Source of the DNA: Anisodus tanguticus | Taxonomy: Eukaryota; Streptophyta; Magnoliopsida; Solanales; Solanaceae | Direction of reading: 5' to 3' | Assembly (NCBI GenBank): GCA_034509755.1 | Contig: CM067557.1 | Location: forward strand, 15,422,001-15,486,000 | DNA: 64,000 nucleotides | Shown here: piece after piece, positions 11,266 to 22,298 of the stretch | How the letters are laid out: every line of letters starts with the position of its first letter | Numbering within the stretch: the stretch's first letter is position 1 | The notes under the pieces: generated by a model | What the model saw: the letters and a program-made list of their open reading frames with translations, nothing else | The model's database searches: none | What the model was told of the DNA's origin: nothing | Position numbers and translations under genes: made by a program

Positions 11266-12350
11266 ATGAGAAATATATGGGTCCCAAAGAAGCCCACTGG
11301 CAAAGAGGAAGCCACAAGGACCTCTGTGTTTGATCAGTTATGCAGCTTACGTGACATCTATGAGGACACAGACAGGCAGCCAGCTGGAAGAAGTTTTTGT
11401 GGCCGTACTTATAAACCAGAGCACATTGCTCGGGAACTTCACAAACAGCACCTGAAATTCAAAAGGGACCTAGTAGACCCCAAGAACAGGCTTGGAGGGC
11501 AAGCATGGCAACCAGTCGATGAGAAGCCGAGCGTGCCCCAGATAGACGAGGAACCACACCCTCATAGCTAAACAGAGGGTGGCTGAGTTCAACGTAAAAA
11601 AATGTGTTTCTTCCTTGCGTATCAAATAGAGGGATAAAGGTCAGTTGAGACCCTATAGGATGATCAAGCGAACCACCAATATAGAGGAAGGGAGGTGGTT
11701 CATCAATCAGGCTTCTGGAAAGAAAAAGGCACCACCGAGTGTCGTATCCAGGACTCAGAAAAGAAGGATGTAGCGTGCCAAAGCCTTGCGCAAGATGAAG
11801 CAAATGTTGCACATGATATCCATCGCTAAGGCAGCCGATAAGCAGGAAATTCCTGAGTCTGCCGTAGCTGAGGCTATCAAGCGAGCATTCAGTTCAATCT
11901 CTTCAGAGACAGTGCTGCATGAAGAAGAAGCTGTGGACCAACCAGAGTTGAATATGCAGCCTGATGACAACCCGATAGAGGAACCTCGATGGAATATTAC
12001 TATCCTGAAGGAATCCCTAGCTGAGACAGTTCCATAGATCGCGTAGAGGATCCAAGCATTAGAACCTCAGCCGGTTCCTTATGCCTCCAGGAGATAGAAG
12101 TTATTAACTTCTCATCAAATGAATTGGATGAGGTGGGAGACTCCATCCTTGATTTATTTAAGCATGATTCAATCGATGAGATTTAGGCAGCTATTGAAAT
12201 GGTCAGCCTGATTCCATGTGAGTTCTGGGTCGGCCGCTCTACGCTGGATAGCCTGGAAGGTGATGTGTGTGTAGAAGTCATTGAATGGGCGACTATAAAC
12301 GATACCACAGCTTGGGACGCTTTGAGCACTGTATTTGGTGCACCTATAGA
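11266..12350 (+). pseudogene. gag-protease linker of gypsy element 2, copy A
   Basis: Two open pieces, 11266-11571 and 11786-12037, each match copy B closely. The first contains GRSFCGRTYKPEHIARELHK, a conserved region of the polyprotein between gag and protease in Tat-type elements. The second is acidic (VDQPELNMQPDDNPIEEP). The 12040-12350 part, open in copy B, is broken here by a TAG at 12182 and other changes. No catalytic function is visible. Confidence 0.65.
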
Positions 12351-12354
12351 AGAT

Positions 12355-12656
12355 ATGGTTAAACACCTCTAACCCCTCTATGTTAAGGCTTACATTAATG
12401 ACAAAGCTATCAGCTGAGTGTTCGTTGACAATGGGGTTGTGCTGAATGTGATGTTGCTACTTATTTTGAAAGGCCTCAACAAAACCAGGGAGGATCTCAT
12501 CCCAACTAACATTAAAATGGCTAGCTTTATGGGAGAGGCCTCTGAAGCTTTGGGATTTTAGTAGCAGAAATCACCGTAGGTCCTAAAACGGTCATATCTG
12601 CCTTCTTTGTAATAGATGGAAAACCGTCCTATGCCATTCTATTAGGTAGAGACTAG
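12355..12656 (+). pseudogene. Aspartic protease of gypsy element 2, copy A
   Basis: Matches the open frame 26451-26753 of copy B but has TAA near 12373, TGA near 12417 and a one-base loss near 12553. The active-site region reads VDNGVVLNVM, with Asn where Thr/Ser is usual. The C-terminal LLGRD is followed by TAG where a Trp is normal. The same end stop is in copy B. Confidence 0.75.
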
Positions 12657-12686
12657 ATTCACACTAGCCAATATCTTCCTTCTACC

Positions 12687-14354
12687 ATGCATCAAAAGCT
12701 CATTTTCTGGGAAGGAGACAAGATAGAGATCGTCCCAGCCGATGATAACCCATTTCAAGCAGGGGTTAAAAACTTAGAGGCTGCCTTATATTCAGTCTAT
12801 GTGGCTCCCATAGATGTCGCGAAGCAATACGAAGAAGGATATTTGGAATACTGCAATCTTACTCTTGAGGTTTTGAAATAAAATAACTAGCTGAACCACG
12901 GCTTACCTTGGAAGACTTAGATGATTGAGGAGACCCAAATCATACGTGATCTATGGCATCGGCTGACTACTCTAAGTTCTGAAGCAAGGATAGCTGAGGC
13001 ATTACGGGTAGAGGACTACAACAAAGAACCAACACCGACAGCCGATGACATTGAGTTGCCGATAGAACTTGAATCGCCAATAAGAAGGGCTATGCTTAGT
13101 TTTGAGTCTCAGGATCCCTTGGAAGATATCAACTTGGGTACTGAGAAAGTCCCTCAGCTAACATATATTAGTGGTTTGCTGAAGGATAAGGATAAACAAA
13201 GCATAACGACTCTTCTACTATAGTATAAGGACTGCTTCGCGTGGGATTATATTGAGATGCCTGGGCTGGCACATACTTTGGTAGAGCATAGATTGCCAAT
13301 TAAGGAGGGTTTCACACCTCATAAACAACTGTCCAGAAGATATCACCCTCAATTGATGCCTCAAATAAAAGATGAGATTGAACGGATGCTGAAGGCTAGG
13401 ATCATCAGAACGGCTAGGTATGTGGAATGGTTAGCAAATATTGTGTCAGTCAAAAAGAAAAATGGCAAGGTTCGAGTATGTATTGACTACAGAAACCTAA
13501 ATCTAGCCACTCCTAAAGATGAATACGGCATGCCTATAGCCGACATGCTGGTCGATTCGACAGCTGCCAATGGTGTGCTGACATTCATAGATGGATACTC
13601 CAGCTATAATCAGATAGCAGTAGCCGATGAGGACATTCACAAGATTGCTTTTAGGTGTCCAGGAGCCTTGGGCATTTACGAGTGGGTAATTATGTCGTTC
13701 AGTCTAAAGAATGTTGGTGCTACTTATCATAGGGAAATGAACACCATTTTTCATTATTTGATTGACAAAATTGTGGAGGTCTACAATGATGATGTGGTGG
13801 TGAGGTATAAGGACTTCAAAGATCATTTAGTCGATCTTGAACAAGCACTAAAAAGAATGAGGATTCATAGTCTAAAAATGAATCCAGCCAAGTGCATGTT
13901 CGGAGTATCGGCTGGTAACTTCCTTGGCTTCTTAGTACATAAAAAGGGTATTGAGATAGATCATAACAAAGACCAGGCAGTAATAGAATCTGCACCACCC
14001 AGAATAAAGAAGGAGTTACAGAGCCTGTTAGGAAAGATCAACTTCCTAAGGAGGTTCATATCTAATGCAGCGGGCAAGATGAAGGCTTTCTCACCTTTAC
14101 TTAGGCTTAAAGGGTCAGATGAACTAGTATGGGGACCGAAACTGCAAGATGCATTTAACCAAATTAAAAAGGCCTTAGCAACTCCCTCTGTGCTGGTACC
14201 TCCTATGCTAGGGAAACCGTTAAAATTGTACATCTCGGCTGCAAATTTGTCTATCGGTTGCCTGTTAGCACAAAATGTCGATGATGGAACCGAAAGGCAG
14301 TTTACTACCTCAGTCGAATGCTCAATGAGGCTGAAACTAGATATACCCCTATAG
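12687..14354 (+). pseudogene. Reverse transcriptase of gypsy element 2, copy A
   Basis: Three open pieces: 12687-12881, 12921-13223 and 13257-14354. The last is 365 residues and covers the RT palm and connection into RNase H. Visible motifs are RVCIDYRNLNLA, FRCPGALGIYEWVIMSF and the catalytic box VYNDD (13782-13793 codes YNDD), in place of the usual YVDD, with both Asp kept. The RNase H start LYISAANLSIGCLLAQ is at 14226-14275. A TAG at 13221 separates the first RT part, and a frameshift near 14320 ends the last frame. Confidence 0.85.
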
Positions 14355-14810
14355 AGAAGCTTTGTTTGTATTTATTCTATACTTGTACAAAACTTGAACA
14401 TTATTTAATGCCACATGTGGTTCACGTTTTGTGCAAAATTGACATCGTCCGGTACTTATTGAATAGATCAGCTAATGAAGTTAGATCAGCTAGATCAAGA
14501 TCGATTGATGGCCCTGATAAGAATCGAAGCCGATAAACGAAAAATGGCCAAAGCATACAATAAACATGTTAAGCCTAAGAGGTTCGCCTGAAGGAGACTT
14601 GGTTTGGAAAACCGTGTTGCCGCTAGGAACGAAAGATAGTATATTCAGAAAATGGTCGCCAAATTAGGAAGGACCCTTCATAGTAAGCCAACGGATTGAT
14701 GGAAACACATATCGACTAATAGGCATGCATGATGAAGAGCTTGACAGAAGCGTAAATGGCAAATACTTAAAAAAGTATTACCCTTCGATTTGGAGTATGC
14801 ATGGGTAAAC
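14318..14810 (+). pseudogene. RNase H / integrase-tail fusion left by a deletion, copy A
   Basis: Segment 14318-14466 continues RNase H (ETRYTPIEKLCLYLFYTCTKLEHY). At about 14469 the sequence jumps to the integrase C-terminal region (ANEVRSA, then GDLVWKTVLPLG and the chromo-like GPFIVSQRIDGNTYRLI area near 14670-14740). Copy B keeps about 1.6 kb between these points, with the second RNase H and the integrase zinc and catalytic domains. The fused frame of 14318-14536 is therefore an artefact of deletion. Confidence 0.8.
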
Positions 14811-15020
14811 AACTACGACAGATCGGCTGCTTGGCCGCACAGAAGAAACTAATTCCCTTCGATTTGGGGAATACATGAATGAATGATAGCCACAGCCCAG
14901 TTACATTCACATAAAAAGGCAAAAAGTACTTCCCTTTGATTTGGGGAATGCAAGGGTAAACAACAGCCACAGACCGACTGCCTGATCATAAAAATATACC
15001 CTTCAATTTGGGTCAATGAA
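14772..15020 (+). repeat. Imperfect ~75-bp tandem repeats after pol, copy A
   Basis: Four degenerate units, each starting CCCTTCGATTTGGGGAAT or similar, at about 14780, 14855, 14932 and 14998. They are followed by GGGTAAACAACAGCCACAGAC-like sequence. The same set is at 30412-30665. They are 3' UTR repeats of gypsy element 2. Confidence 0.8.
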
Positions 15021-15104
15021 ACTAGGAAGCCAAGTTGGTTGGCGTTTCACTAGTTATAGGTTGCGCTACATTATCAGTTATAGAAGTCTCAGGATTAGCT
15101 GAAT

Positions 15105-16760
15105 CTACGGTTTTTCTTGGTCGTCTGTGGTAGCCACAATCTCTTTTGCATCCTCAGCCGCACCAACGGCTACTACCTCATCCGCTCCTACTTCTTTTGG
15201 GACTCTCCTTCCCACATCCAACAAAGGCTCAGCCACTACAACTGATGAGGTCTCGATAAAAGTTTGAGTGTCGACCGTTAGAGTGTCATCTGGCTGCTGT
15301 TCGGATTCTGAAAATACCTCCATGAGAATGTCGGCTGACAACTGAGCAATGGGATTAACTGACAAAAGAGTAATCATAACCGAAGAATAAGCTCCCTCGG
15401 ATACCACTTTGGAAAAACTAACAGGGAGTGTTGGCGTTGCTTGAACAAGTTTGTTTTTCCATGTAGTCCACTCATTCTCCAGTTCGGCCAACCATTCACT
15501 GCCCGCTTTCTGATCCAATTCCCAAACTACTTGTTGGTTACCGAGCTCCCAGATCTTGTTATCCAAATGAATGCCCTACCAAATAAACAAGAGCGGAGGG
15601 AATCTTGGGCCTTAATAGTTGATTCCAAGGCACATATAGATGGAGTAATAGCCATTATCTCCGCCTGGATCCACTCCAAATTGGCTCACAGTTCGGCTGA
15701 CATTCTGCTGCCTTTCTGCATTCACCTCATTGAAAGAAGTCTGAATGTTGTTCTTCTCTTATCGAAGAGACCCTAAGTGCTGCAGAGCAGCGACCGCCTC
15801 ATCATGGATATCTTTGGCCATTTTGTGTAAAGCAAATAAGTCACTTAAATCCAAATCCATATCATTATAGGCGGTTGCCAAAACTGGGGAATCCTTCGCT
15901 TCTTTTGAAAATCGGAACAAAGATGTCCTCAAAGCACGGACCTCTTTTTTACTGGTCGGGATTCCCCTGACAAGAGACTCCTCAACTCGCTTTCGATGAA
16001 TTACAACAGGAGAAGATAGTGAAGGTGCAATGTCGACTGAGCCAAAACAATACAAAAGCACGTCTTCAGGGATGATCTCGGCTGGCGCTTCTGAGTCATC
16101 AATTGGGTTGGTTTCAGTCGAGGGATTACCTCCAGCCATCTCCTGTAGAGAAAGGACATGTTCAGAATAGAGGCAAGGGTTTGGAAACAGTGAAGGACTA
16201 AGCATAAGAGAAATAATATACCATTATAGCTGCATCAACGTAAAAATCTTTGGCTGCCTTGACAAGAGAAATTTTGGCTTTGAGGACAACCGAAAATGGA
16301 TCCTACGGATGTTTGGAAGCATGAGCTAAAGAGGATGACCCGCCAGTGTGAAGAGGGGCATCGAACGCTTTCTGCAGCCGTTTGCGTCTTATTAGTGGTG
16401 GTCCCTGAAGGGCAAACAAAAAACATGAATATCGAAAGATAGACGATGCAAATGTATTTAAGCTAACAAGGGATATACCTCAATTTCCTCCTCTTCCTCA
16501 GCAAAAACATGAACTCTGGTTCTATGGGATTCTTCATCACTACGATCTCGGATGACAACCCCCCCCCCCCCCCCGCTTCGCCTGGGTGCTTGGGAATAGA
16601 TTTCCTAGGTAACGGGGATTCGTTGTTAGAAGTGGTTTCTAGATCGACAAACGCTGGGGGGTGGAGTTGCTGAAAGACACATAAGAGATGTTAGCTGAAA
16701 ATTCACAAGAATAATCTGGATGTAGAAAACAATTTACCTTTTCTTTTCGTTTGCCGCAAC
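15105..16760 (-). pseudogene. Antisense accessory gene of element 2, copy A, 3' exons only
   Basis: On the - strand, segments 16426-16235, 16205-15759 and 15566-15105 match the 3' exons of the antisense gene in copy B. They are rich in Ala/Glu/Asp, with coiled-coil-like stretches such as MAKDIHDEAVAALQHLGSLR. Candidate introns separate them. The 5' exons that encode the plant mobile domain in copy B are absent, because the duplication ends at 16760 and viral DNA follows. Antisense extra ORFs between pol and the 3' LTR are known in Tat-lineage elements. Their role is unknown. Confidence 0.65.
16559..16574. repeat. Poly-C run (16 nt)
   Basis: Sixteen C in a row. The duplicated copy has only six at 32232-32237, so the run has either expanded or is a base-calling or assembly error. 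Confidence 0.95.
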
Positions 16761-16899
16761 TATCTTTTACTATAGACTAGAGAACGATTAGTTAAAACAA
16801 GAAGTAACCGCTAAGGTTCAGAGAAAGTTAGGAACGGTACGAAATATCAATAATCTCCAACCAATAGAACAATAGCTCTAAGGATAGTAGTCACCTCCA

Positions 16900-17112
16900 T
16901 TGAAACACCTTAAACATCTTTTTCGTATTTTCATGAATACCCATCCTTCCTTTGATAGAATTAGGAGAGCTAATCGTATAAAATTAGAATGTATAGCAGA
17001 AAAGAGTAGACTTATAAAAGAGTTAAATCAAGAAAGAAAAGATTTAGACTATCATAAGTCTCTATTACCCTCTGAGTCACTAGACCCATACTGTCGAACA
17101 ATAGTTAGATAA
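16900..17112 (+). pseudogene. EPRV small 5' ORF (+ arm)
   Basis: A 70-residue open frame, basic and helical, rich in Lys/Arg/Leu, located between the leader and the movement protein. The same ORF is at 22496-22299 on the - strand with a few substitutions. Its function is not recognised. Position suggests the 5' ORF of the viral genome or a fragment of it. No zinc knuckle is visible. Confidence 0.5.
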
Positions 17113-17238
17113 GTAATAGTAAATAAAATAGTTTATTTATATAAGAAAATCATTCATATAAGACATATACTAGAGAGACAAGAATATTTATTATATAATT
17201 TTGATTATATGCTTAGTCTGTATTCGGCCCAGTTTTAA

Positions 17239-18011
17239 ATGAATAACTCTGAAAAATAAAGTATTTTAAACAGTGAGAACCTCTCTACTTTGACTACAAA
17301 GATAGCCAAAGTAGAAAGAGATTTACAAAATTGGAATATCCCCAAGGAATCCTTTAAGTCCATTTACGAAACCGGAAGGTTCGACTTTATAAGAAACTAT
17401 AATATCAAAACTTGTGAGTCCACAGTAGCTATCAATAACTCAAAAGAGATTATTAAGCTATTAGCGGCCCAAGATATAAATAATTATAAAAAAGATTATA
17501 ATTTTCTTCATATAGGACTCGTCCAAGTAGCTGTCAAACCTTTATACTGGTTAGGTTTAGACACACCTATTTGTCTCTTACTAAGAGACGTCAGGTTATT
17601 AAACTTCGAGGACTCCCTATTAGGGGTCTTGCAAAGTAACTTGGCCAGAGGTCCGGTATACTTTAATTGTTACCCAAACTTGTCTATTAATATCAATGAT
17701 CAGAACGTTATGGATACTCTGACATTAAACATCAAAACTAAAAATATGAACAGAAAAATAAACTCTAAAGAAATAGTTGTTATATATAGAATCTATTACA
17801 GATTAATGAAGACTACCTTAGCTCCAAAAGCTAAGATGATGAGTAACAAGGGAGTTACTATGCTCATGGAAGCAAACCAAGAGCATAGCAATATCTTTGT
17901 CCCCAAAATGCTCGACTGGAATGAAATTTTATCAAAAGATGAATGGTACTTCGATGCTATCACCCAACCAAAATTAGAACCAGAGAGTTCTAACATTGAA
18001 CAAATTATTGA
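17239..18011 (+). pseudogene. EPRV movement protein (+ arm)
   Basis: The frame is open from 17290 to the chimeric end at 18111. An ATG at 17239 precedes it with a TAA a few codons later. The central region has the 30K-superfamily pattern of caulimovirid movement proteins, with LHIGLVQVAVKPLYW and a conserved Asp-bearing LLLRDVRLLNF stretch. 30K proteins form tubules or widen plasmodesmata for cell-to-cell spread. From about 18012 the reading frame runs into copies of the viral intergenic repeat, so the native C-terminus and everything up to RT are missing. The early stop is not shared by the - arm copy. Confidence 0.75.
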
Positions 18012-18070
18012 GTCAAGTGCCCTTTCCTGTTCATGTGGGGTTGTCCTTTGCTTTTTTGAAAGGTTAAGTG
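18012..18070 (+). other. Misplaced intergenic-repeat segment joining movement protein to RT
   Basis: About 55 bp matching, in reverse orientation, the repeat unit at 20830-20960 (CCTGTTCATGTGGGG, GAAAGGTCAAGTGC-like words). It bridges the movement protein to the start of RT. The equivalent joint in the - arm is at 24600-24660. The region normally between these genes (coat protein and aspartic protease in most genera) is absent from both. Confidence 0.75.
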
Positions 18071-19545
18071 CAGATGGCAGAAAGGATAAAGAGCTTAAGT
18101 TCTCAGATTGAGAAAGAAATTTGCTCTGACTTACCTAATGCCTTCTGGGAAAGAAAAAAGCATATGGTACAACTACCCTATCTAGATAATTTTAATGAGG
18201 AGATTATTCCCACCAAAGCTCGACCAATTCAAATGAATCACGAGCTTATGGAATATTGTAAAAAGGAAATAAATGACTTATTACAAAAGAAATTATCATA
18301 CCCTCCAAATCCCCATGGAGTTGCTCCGCCTTTTATGTCAACAACAGTGCCGAAAAGGAAAGAGGAGACCCAAGGTTAGTTATTAACTATAAACCTCTTA
18401 ATCAGATTTTAAAATGGATAAGGTACCCAATCCCTAATAAAAGAGACCTTTTAAAAAGAACCTACAAAGCAAACATCTATAGTAAATTTGATATGAAGTC
18501 AGGATTCTGGCAGATACAGATAGATGAAAAGGATAAGTATAAAACCGCCTTCAATGTCCCTTTTGGACAATATGAGTGGAATGTAATGCCTTTCGGACTA
18601 AAAAATGCACCCCCCCCCCCCAGAATTTCAAAATATTATGAATAACATATTCAACCCGTACAGTCTTTTCTCTATCGTCTATATAGACGATGGCCTTATC
18701 TTTTTAGAAATAATAGATAAGCACTTTAAACATATCAACACTTTTTTAAAGGTAATTAAAATAAATGGTTTAGCGGTTACCGCCAAGAAACTAAAGCTTA
18801 TTCAAACCTCTATAAGATTCCTAGGCCATGACCTTTATCAAGGAACCTATAAACCTATCTGCAGAGTGATCGAGTTCTCAACCAAGTTCCCTGATGAACT
18901 ACTAGATAAAACCCAGTTACAAAGATTTTTAGGAAGTATTAACTACGTTGCAGACTTTATTCCAGATATCAGAAAAATCTGCGAGCCCCTTTATAAATGG
19001 CTTAGAAAAAATCCAATCCCCTAGTCTGAAGAACAAACCAGAGTTGTTAAAAAGATAAAAGAAATAGTCCAAAAACTTCCATGTCTAGGAATCCCAAATC
19101 CAGACGCTTCTATGATTGTTGAAACTGACGCCTCTGACATAGGTTATGGCGGCATCCTTAACAAAAAAATATCTCCCGAATCTACTGAGCAATTAGTAAG
19201 ATTCACTTCTGGAGTCTGGAATACGGCCCAAAAGAACTATAGTACTATTAAAAAAGAAATTTTATCTATAGTTCTATGTATCATAAAATTCCAGGATGAC
19301 CTGATTAATAAAGAATTTTTGTTAAGAGTCGATTGCAAAGCAGCCAAAGATGTTTTACAAAAAGATGTCAAAAATCTTGTTTCAAAGTAAATTTTCGCCA
19401 GATGGCAAGCACTTTTATCAAGTTTCGACTTTAAAATTAATTTTATTAAAGTAGAAGATAATTCTCTACCCTATTTCTTAACAAGAGAATTTCTGCAGGG
19501 AAACCATGAGGCCAAATATCCCAAGAATATGGCCGATGAGGCCCC
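18068..19545 (+). pseudogene. EPRV reverse transcriptase / RNase H (+ arm)
   Basis: Caulimovirid RT and RNase H are readable throughout in three frames: open parts 18068-18379, 18605-19024 and 19112-19390. The catalytic box is YIDD near 18683-18694. RNase H shows ETDASDIGYGG at about 19121-19153. Breaks are an indel near 18290, a 12-nt C run at 18610-18621 that shifts frame, TAG at 19021 and TAA at 19387. The C-terminal end reaches about 19545 and overlaps ORF4. The aspartic protease normally upstream of RT is not present. Confidence 0.85.
18610..18621. repeat. Poly-C run (12 nt) in the EPRV RT
   Basis: Twelve C in a row. The - arm copy has only five (24061-24065). It causes a local frameshift. 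Confidence 0.95.
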
Positions 19546-20807
19546 CGTTTCAGCTTAAACCAGAAGACAAAATGAAACAACCTTTTAAATCAGAAAAATC
19601 CAAAACTCATTACCCAATAACCCCTAACTTTGAGAATAAATTCTCAGCACTAGCAGAATTCCCCAGATTACCAACAGGACCAGTCCAGTCTCCTCCAAAG
19701 GAAAGACTAAACAAAGAAGCAAGAGCACAGCCTTTCAAGGCCTCTCCCTCGACATCTCAAGTACAGACAAAAGATAACTACGGAATGCAGAACCCCGAGA
19801 CATACTCGGAAGCAGTTAAACCAGCAACTCCTCAAAAGAAGGAGGAAGCACAGAATATCGCCAGCAGTCCCGCACCAAAATGGGAATTCATAGTAAAGTT
19901 AATTCAGCCGATAATGGCAATTGATAAATAATATGAGGGGTTTAGAGTAGAATAACTCTTGAAACCATGTTACACCAACTTCTAGTACGTAGATACTCAA
20001 GACCCAATTAAAACTAGGAAATATTAATAGTTCATACTTATTGACACATAATCAATAGAAATTGAGCATAGCTATTTTAGGAATAATCCAGAGGCCATCG
20101 AGTACTCCAAATTTATAATTAAAAAGATATTGAGCCCTTATGAATGGTATGTGGATCATCTACATACTCCATTCCCATTATCAATACCTCATAAACCACA
20201 AACTTATAATCGGTATGACTACAGAGATGCTTGGTTCAACTCCATCTACGTCCGTCCATATACCCACACTTGGTTTGTAAAATATTCCAGTGAACTAAAG
20301 GATAAACTCATCCCACGGTGGTTCTACGAGTGGTGGACCCTATTCGGGGGAAATCTACTGGTGGTAGCCCCGAGCTTCTGAAATCAGTATGGAAGTTTCC
20401 TGGAGGAACAACAAATATCTACTTTAGCAGAACATATTAAGTTATGTAAATTTTTTATACAAAATTTTTTTTTATATATTATTAATTGGTCCTTTGATAT
20501 TCATCAAATGGATCGGATCAAATATCTCAACAAAACGATAAAGATCAAAGGATGGACTCCCAAACTCAAAGAAGAACGAAGAAATCCATCCTCCTCAACA
20601 ATCAAAATAGCTCCATCTTCCAGCACAGTCTCTAAATCAGAAATGAAAATGAGACTATTAGAAGCTCTATCCAAATTGGATGATAACACAGAACAAAATC
20701 AGTTATTGGAATTAATTGAATCAGCATCTTCCAGCACTAGCGAGCCCGACAACGGTGACATACTAGACCCTACAGGAATAGTGCAAGCATATCTGAAGGG
20801 AATCTGA
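19506..20807 (+). pseudogene. EPRV ORF4, inclusion-body/transactivator position (+ arm)
   Basis: Open pieces 19506-19931, 20130-20381 and 20508-20807, separated by stops and frameshifts between 19931 and 20110 and near 20380-20500. The first overlaps the end of the RT frame and is Pro/Lys/Ser-rich. The middle piece is aromatic-rich (YEWYVDHLHTPF, WFYEWWTLFGG). The last has a charged, Ser-rich tail. In caulimovirids the last ORF before the intergenic region encodes the transactivator/inclusion protein. Assignment here is by position, because similarity to that family cannot be shown by eye. Confidence 0.55.
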
Positions 20808-20814
20808 AAAGGAA

Positions 20815-20965
20815 AAGGCAAAAGCTGACATGAACAGGAAATAGCACTTGACCTTTCAGAAAAGAAAAAGCTGACCCCACATGAACAGGAAAAGGCACTT
20901 GACCTTTCGAAAAAGCAAAGGCCAACCCCACATGAATAGGAAAGGGCACTTGACTCTTCAAAAAA
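20815..20965 (+). repeat. EPRV intergenic tandem repeats (+ arm)
   Basis: Three degenerate copies of a ~55-60-bp unit with GCACTTGACCTTTC, AAAAAGC and CCCCACATGAACAGGAAA. The same array lies at 23230-23370 in the - arm. It lies upstream of the viral TATA box, where caulimovirid enhancers are found. Confidence 0.8.
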
Positions 20966-21033
20966 GTAGAAGCCAGTATCCCTCCATCGTCCACTTGTAA
21001 AATTAGGACGATACTTTAATCTTCTCAGAGGCC

Positions 21034-21040
21034 TATATAA
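21034..21040 (+). promoter_or_regulatory. EPRV promoter TATA box (+ arm)
   Basis: TATATAA in GGCCTATATAAGGCTC, downstream of the intergenic repeats and upstream of the poly(A) signal. This is the typical caulimovirid order for the pregenomic RNA promoter. It would transcribe rightward into the inverted arm. Confidence 0.7.
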
Positions 21041-21149
21041 GGCTCTCAAGATGTAATGGAAAGGGCATCCAAAATTTGACCCTCAATTTAAATTTCTTAC
21101 AACTACTACTACCACTGCAATTCTCTCTTTTGTAAAAATGCTTGTTTGA

Positions 21150-21155
21150 AATAAA
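21150..21155 (+). terminator. EPRV poly(A) signal AATAAA (+ arm)
   Basis: AATAAA about 115 bp downstream of the TATA box, followed by T-rich sequence. Caulimovirids place the poly(A) signal within the terminal redundancy just after the promoter. The same motif is at 23034-23039 in the - arm. Confidence 0.6.
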
Positions 21156-21228
21156 ACTTGTAATTTATTATCTTACTGCTTTTCCTATTATTTCTACTAT
21201 TTTTATCAGTATTATCCCCGATCCTTCT

Positions 21229-21414
21229 CAGACTGAGAAATAAATTTTCTCCGACTTACCTAATGCCTTCTGGGAAAGAAAAAAACGTATGGTACAACAA
21301 CCCTATCTAGATAATTTTAATGAGGAGATTATTCCCACCAAAGCTCGACCAATTCAAAGAATCAAAAGATGAATGGCACTTCGATGCTATCACCCAACCA
21401 AAGTTAGAACTCTT
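21229..21414 (+). other. Mixed joint between EPRV arms with palindrome
   Basis: 21229-21357 matches the start of RT (as at 18098-18236). 21358-21414 matches the end of the movement protein (as at 17930-17986). The latter is then mirrored at 21415-21468, giving a tight inverted repeat of about 52 bp with few mismatches and no spacer. To the right the - strand movement protein continues. Confidence 0.85.
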
Positions 21415-22157
21415 TAGTTCTAATTTTGGTTGGGTGACAGCATCGAAGTGTCATTCATCTTTTGATAAAATTTCATTCCAGTCGAGCATTTTGGGGACAA
21501 AGATATTGCTATGCTCTTGGTTTTCTTCCATGAGCATTGTAACTCCCTTGTTACTCATCATCTTAGCTTTTGGAGCTAAGGTAGTCTTTATTAATCTGTA
21601 ATAGATTCTATAAATAACAACTATTTCTTTAGTTTTTATATTGCTGTTCATATTTTTAGTTTTTATGTTTAATGTCAAAGTATACATAACGTTCTGATCA
21701 TTGATATCAATAGAGAAGTTTGGATAACAATTAAAGTATATCGGACCTCTGGCCAGGTTACTTTGCAAGACCCCTAATAGGGAGTCCTCGAAGTTTAATA
21801 ACCTGGCGTCTCTTAGTAAGAGATAGATAGGTGTGTCTAAACCTAACCGGTATAAAGGTTTGACAGCTACTTGGACGAGTCCTATATGAAGAAAATTATA
21901 ATCTTTTTTATAATTATTTATATCTTGGGCCGCTAATAGCTTAATAATCTTTTTTGAGTTATTGATAGCTACTGTGGACTCACAAGTTTTGATATTACAG
22001 TTTCTTATAAAGTCGAACCTTCCGGTTTCGTAAATGGACTTAAAGGATTCCTTGGGGATATTCCAATTTTGTAAATTCTTTCAACTTTGGCTATCTTTGT
22101 AGTCGAAGTAGAGAGGTTCTCACTGATTAAAATACTTTGTTTTTCAGAGTTATTCAT
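21415..22157 (-). pseudogene. EPRV movement protein, first - arm copy
   Basis: Same protein family and region as 17239-18011, read on the - strand from the ATG at 22157. A one-base loss near 22080 shifts the frame early. The open part 21768-21451 retains the C-terminal half. The end is cut by the palindromic joint at 21414. Confidence 0.72.
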
Positions 22158-22298
22158 TTAAAACTGGGCTGAATACAGACTAAGCATATAATCAGAATTA
22201 TATATTAAATATTCTTGTCTCTATAGTATATGTCTTATATGAATGATTTTCTTATATAAATAAACCATTTTATTTACTATTACTTGTCTAACTATTGT

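Larger units (their letters stand above)
11258..16760 (+). mobile_element. Gypsy element 2, copy A (5'-truncated, internally deleted, 3'-truncated)
   Basis: Reads gag linker, protease, RT, then a deletion, then the integrase tail and an antisense accessory gene. It starts directly at the LTR end of element 1, so element 1 probably inserted into element 2 and its 5' half lies outside the window. It stops at 16760, where pararetroviral sequence begins. The whole stretch has a close copy at 25353-32434. Compared with that copy it lacks about 1.6 kb between 14469 and 14472. Tat-lineage by similarity of layout and by the antisense gene. Confidence 0.88.

Noticed and set aside
11459..11812. 117-residue - strand frame, also present at 25554-25907
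   Set aside because: It is conserved only because the two gypsy 2 copies are duplicates. No domain is visible, and the + strand carries the known polyprotein.
20699..21049. Cys/Ser/Phe-rich - strand frames over the viral intergenic repeats
   Set aside because: Produced by the tandem repeats near the viral promoter. Not found as a viral gene position.
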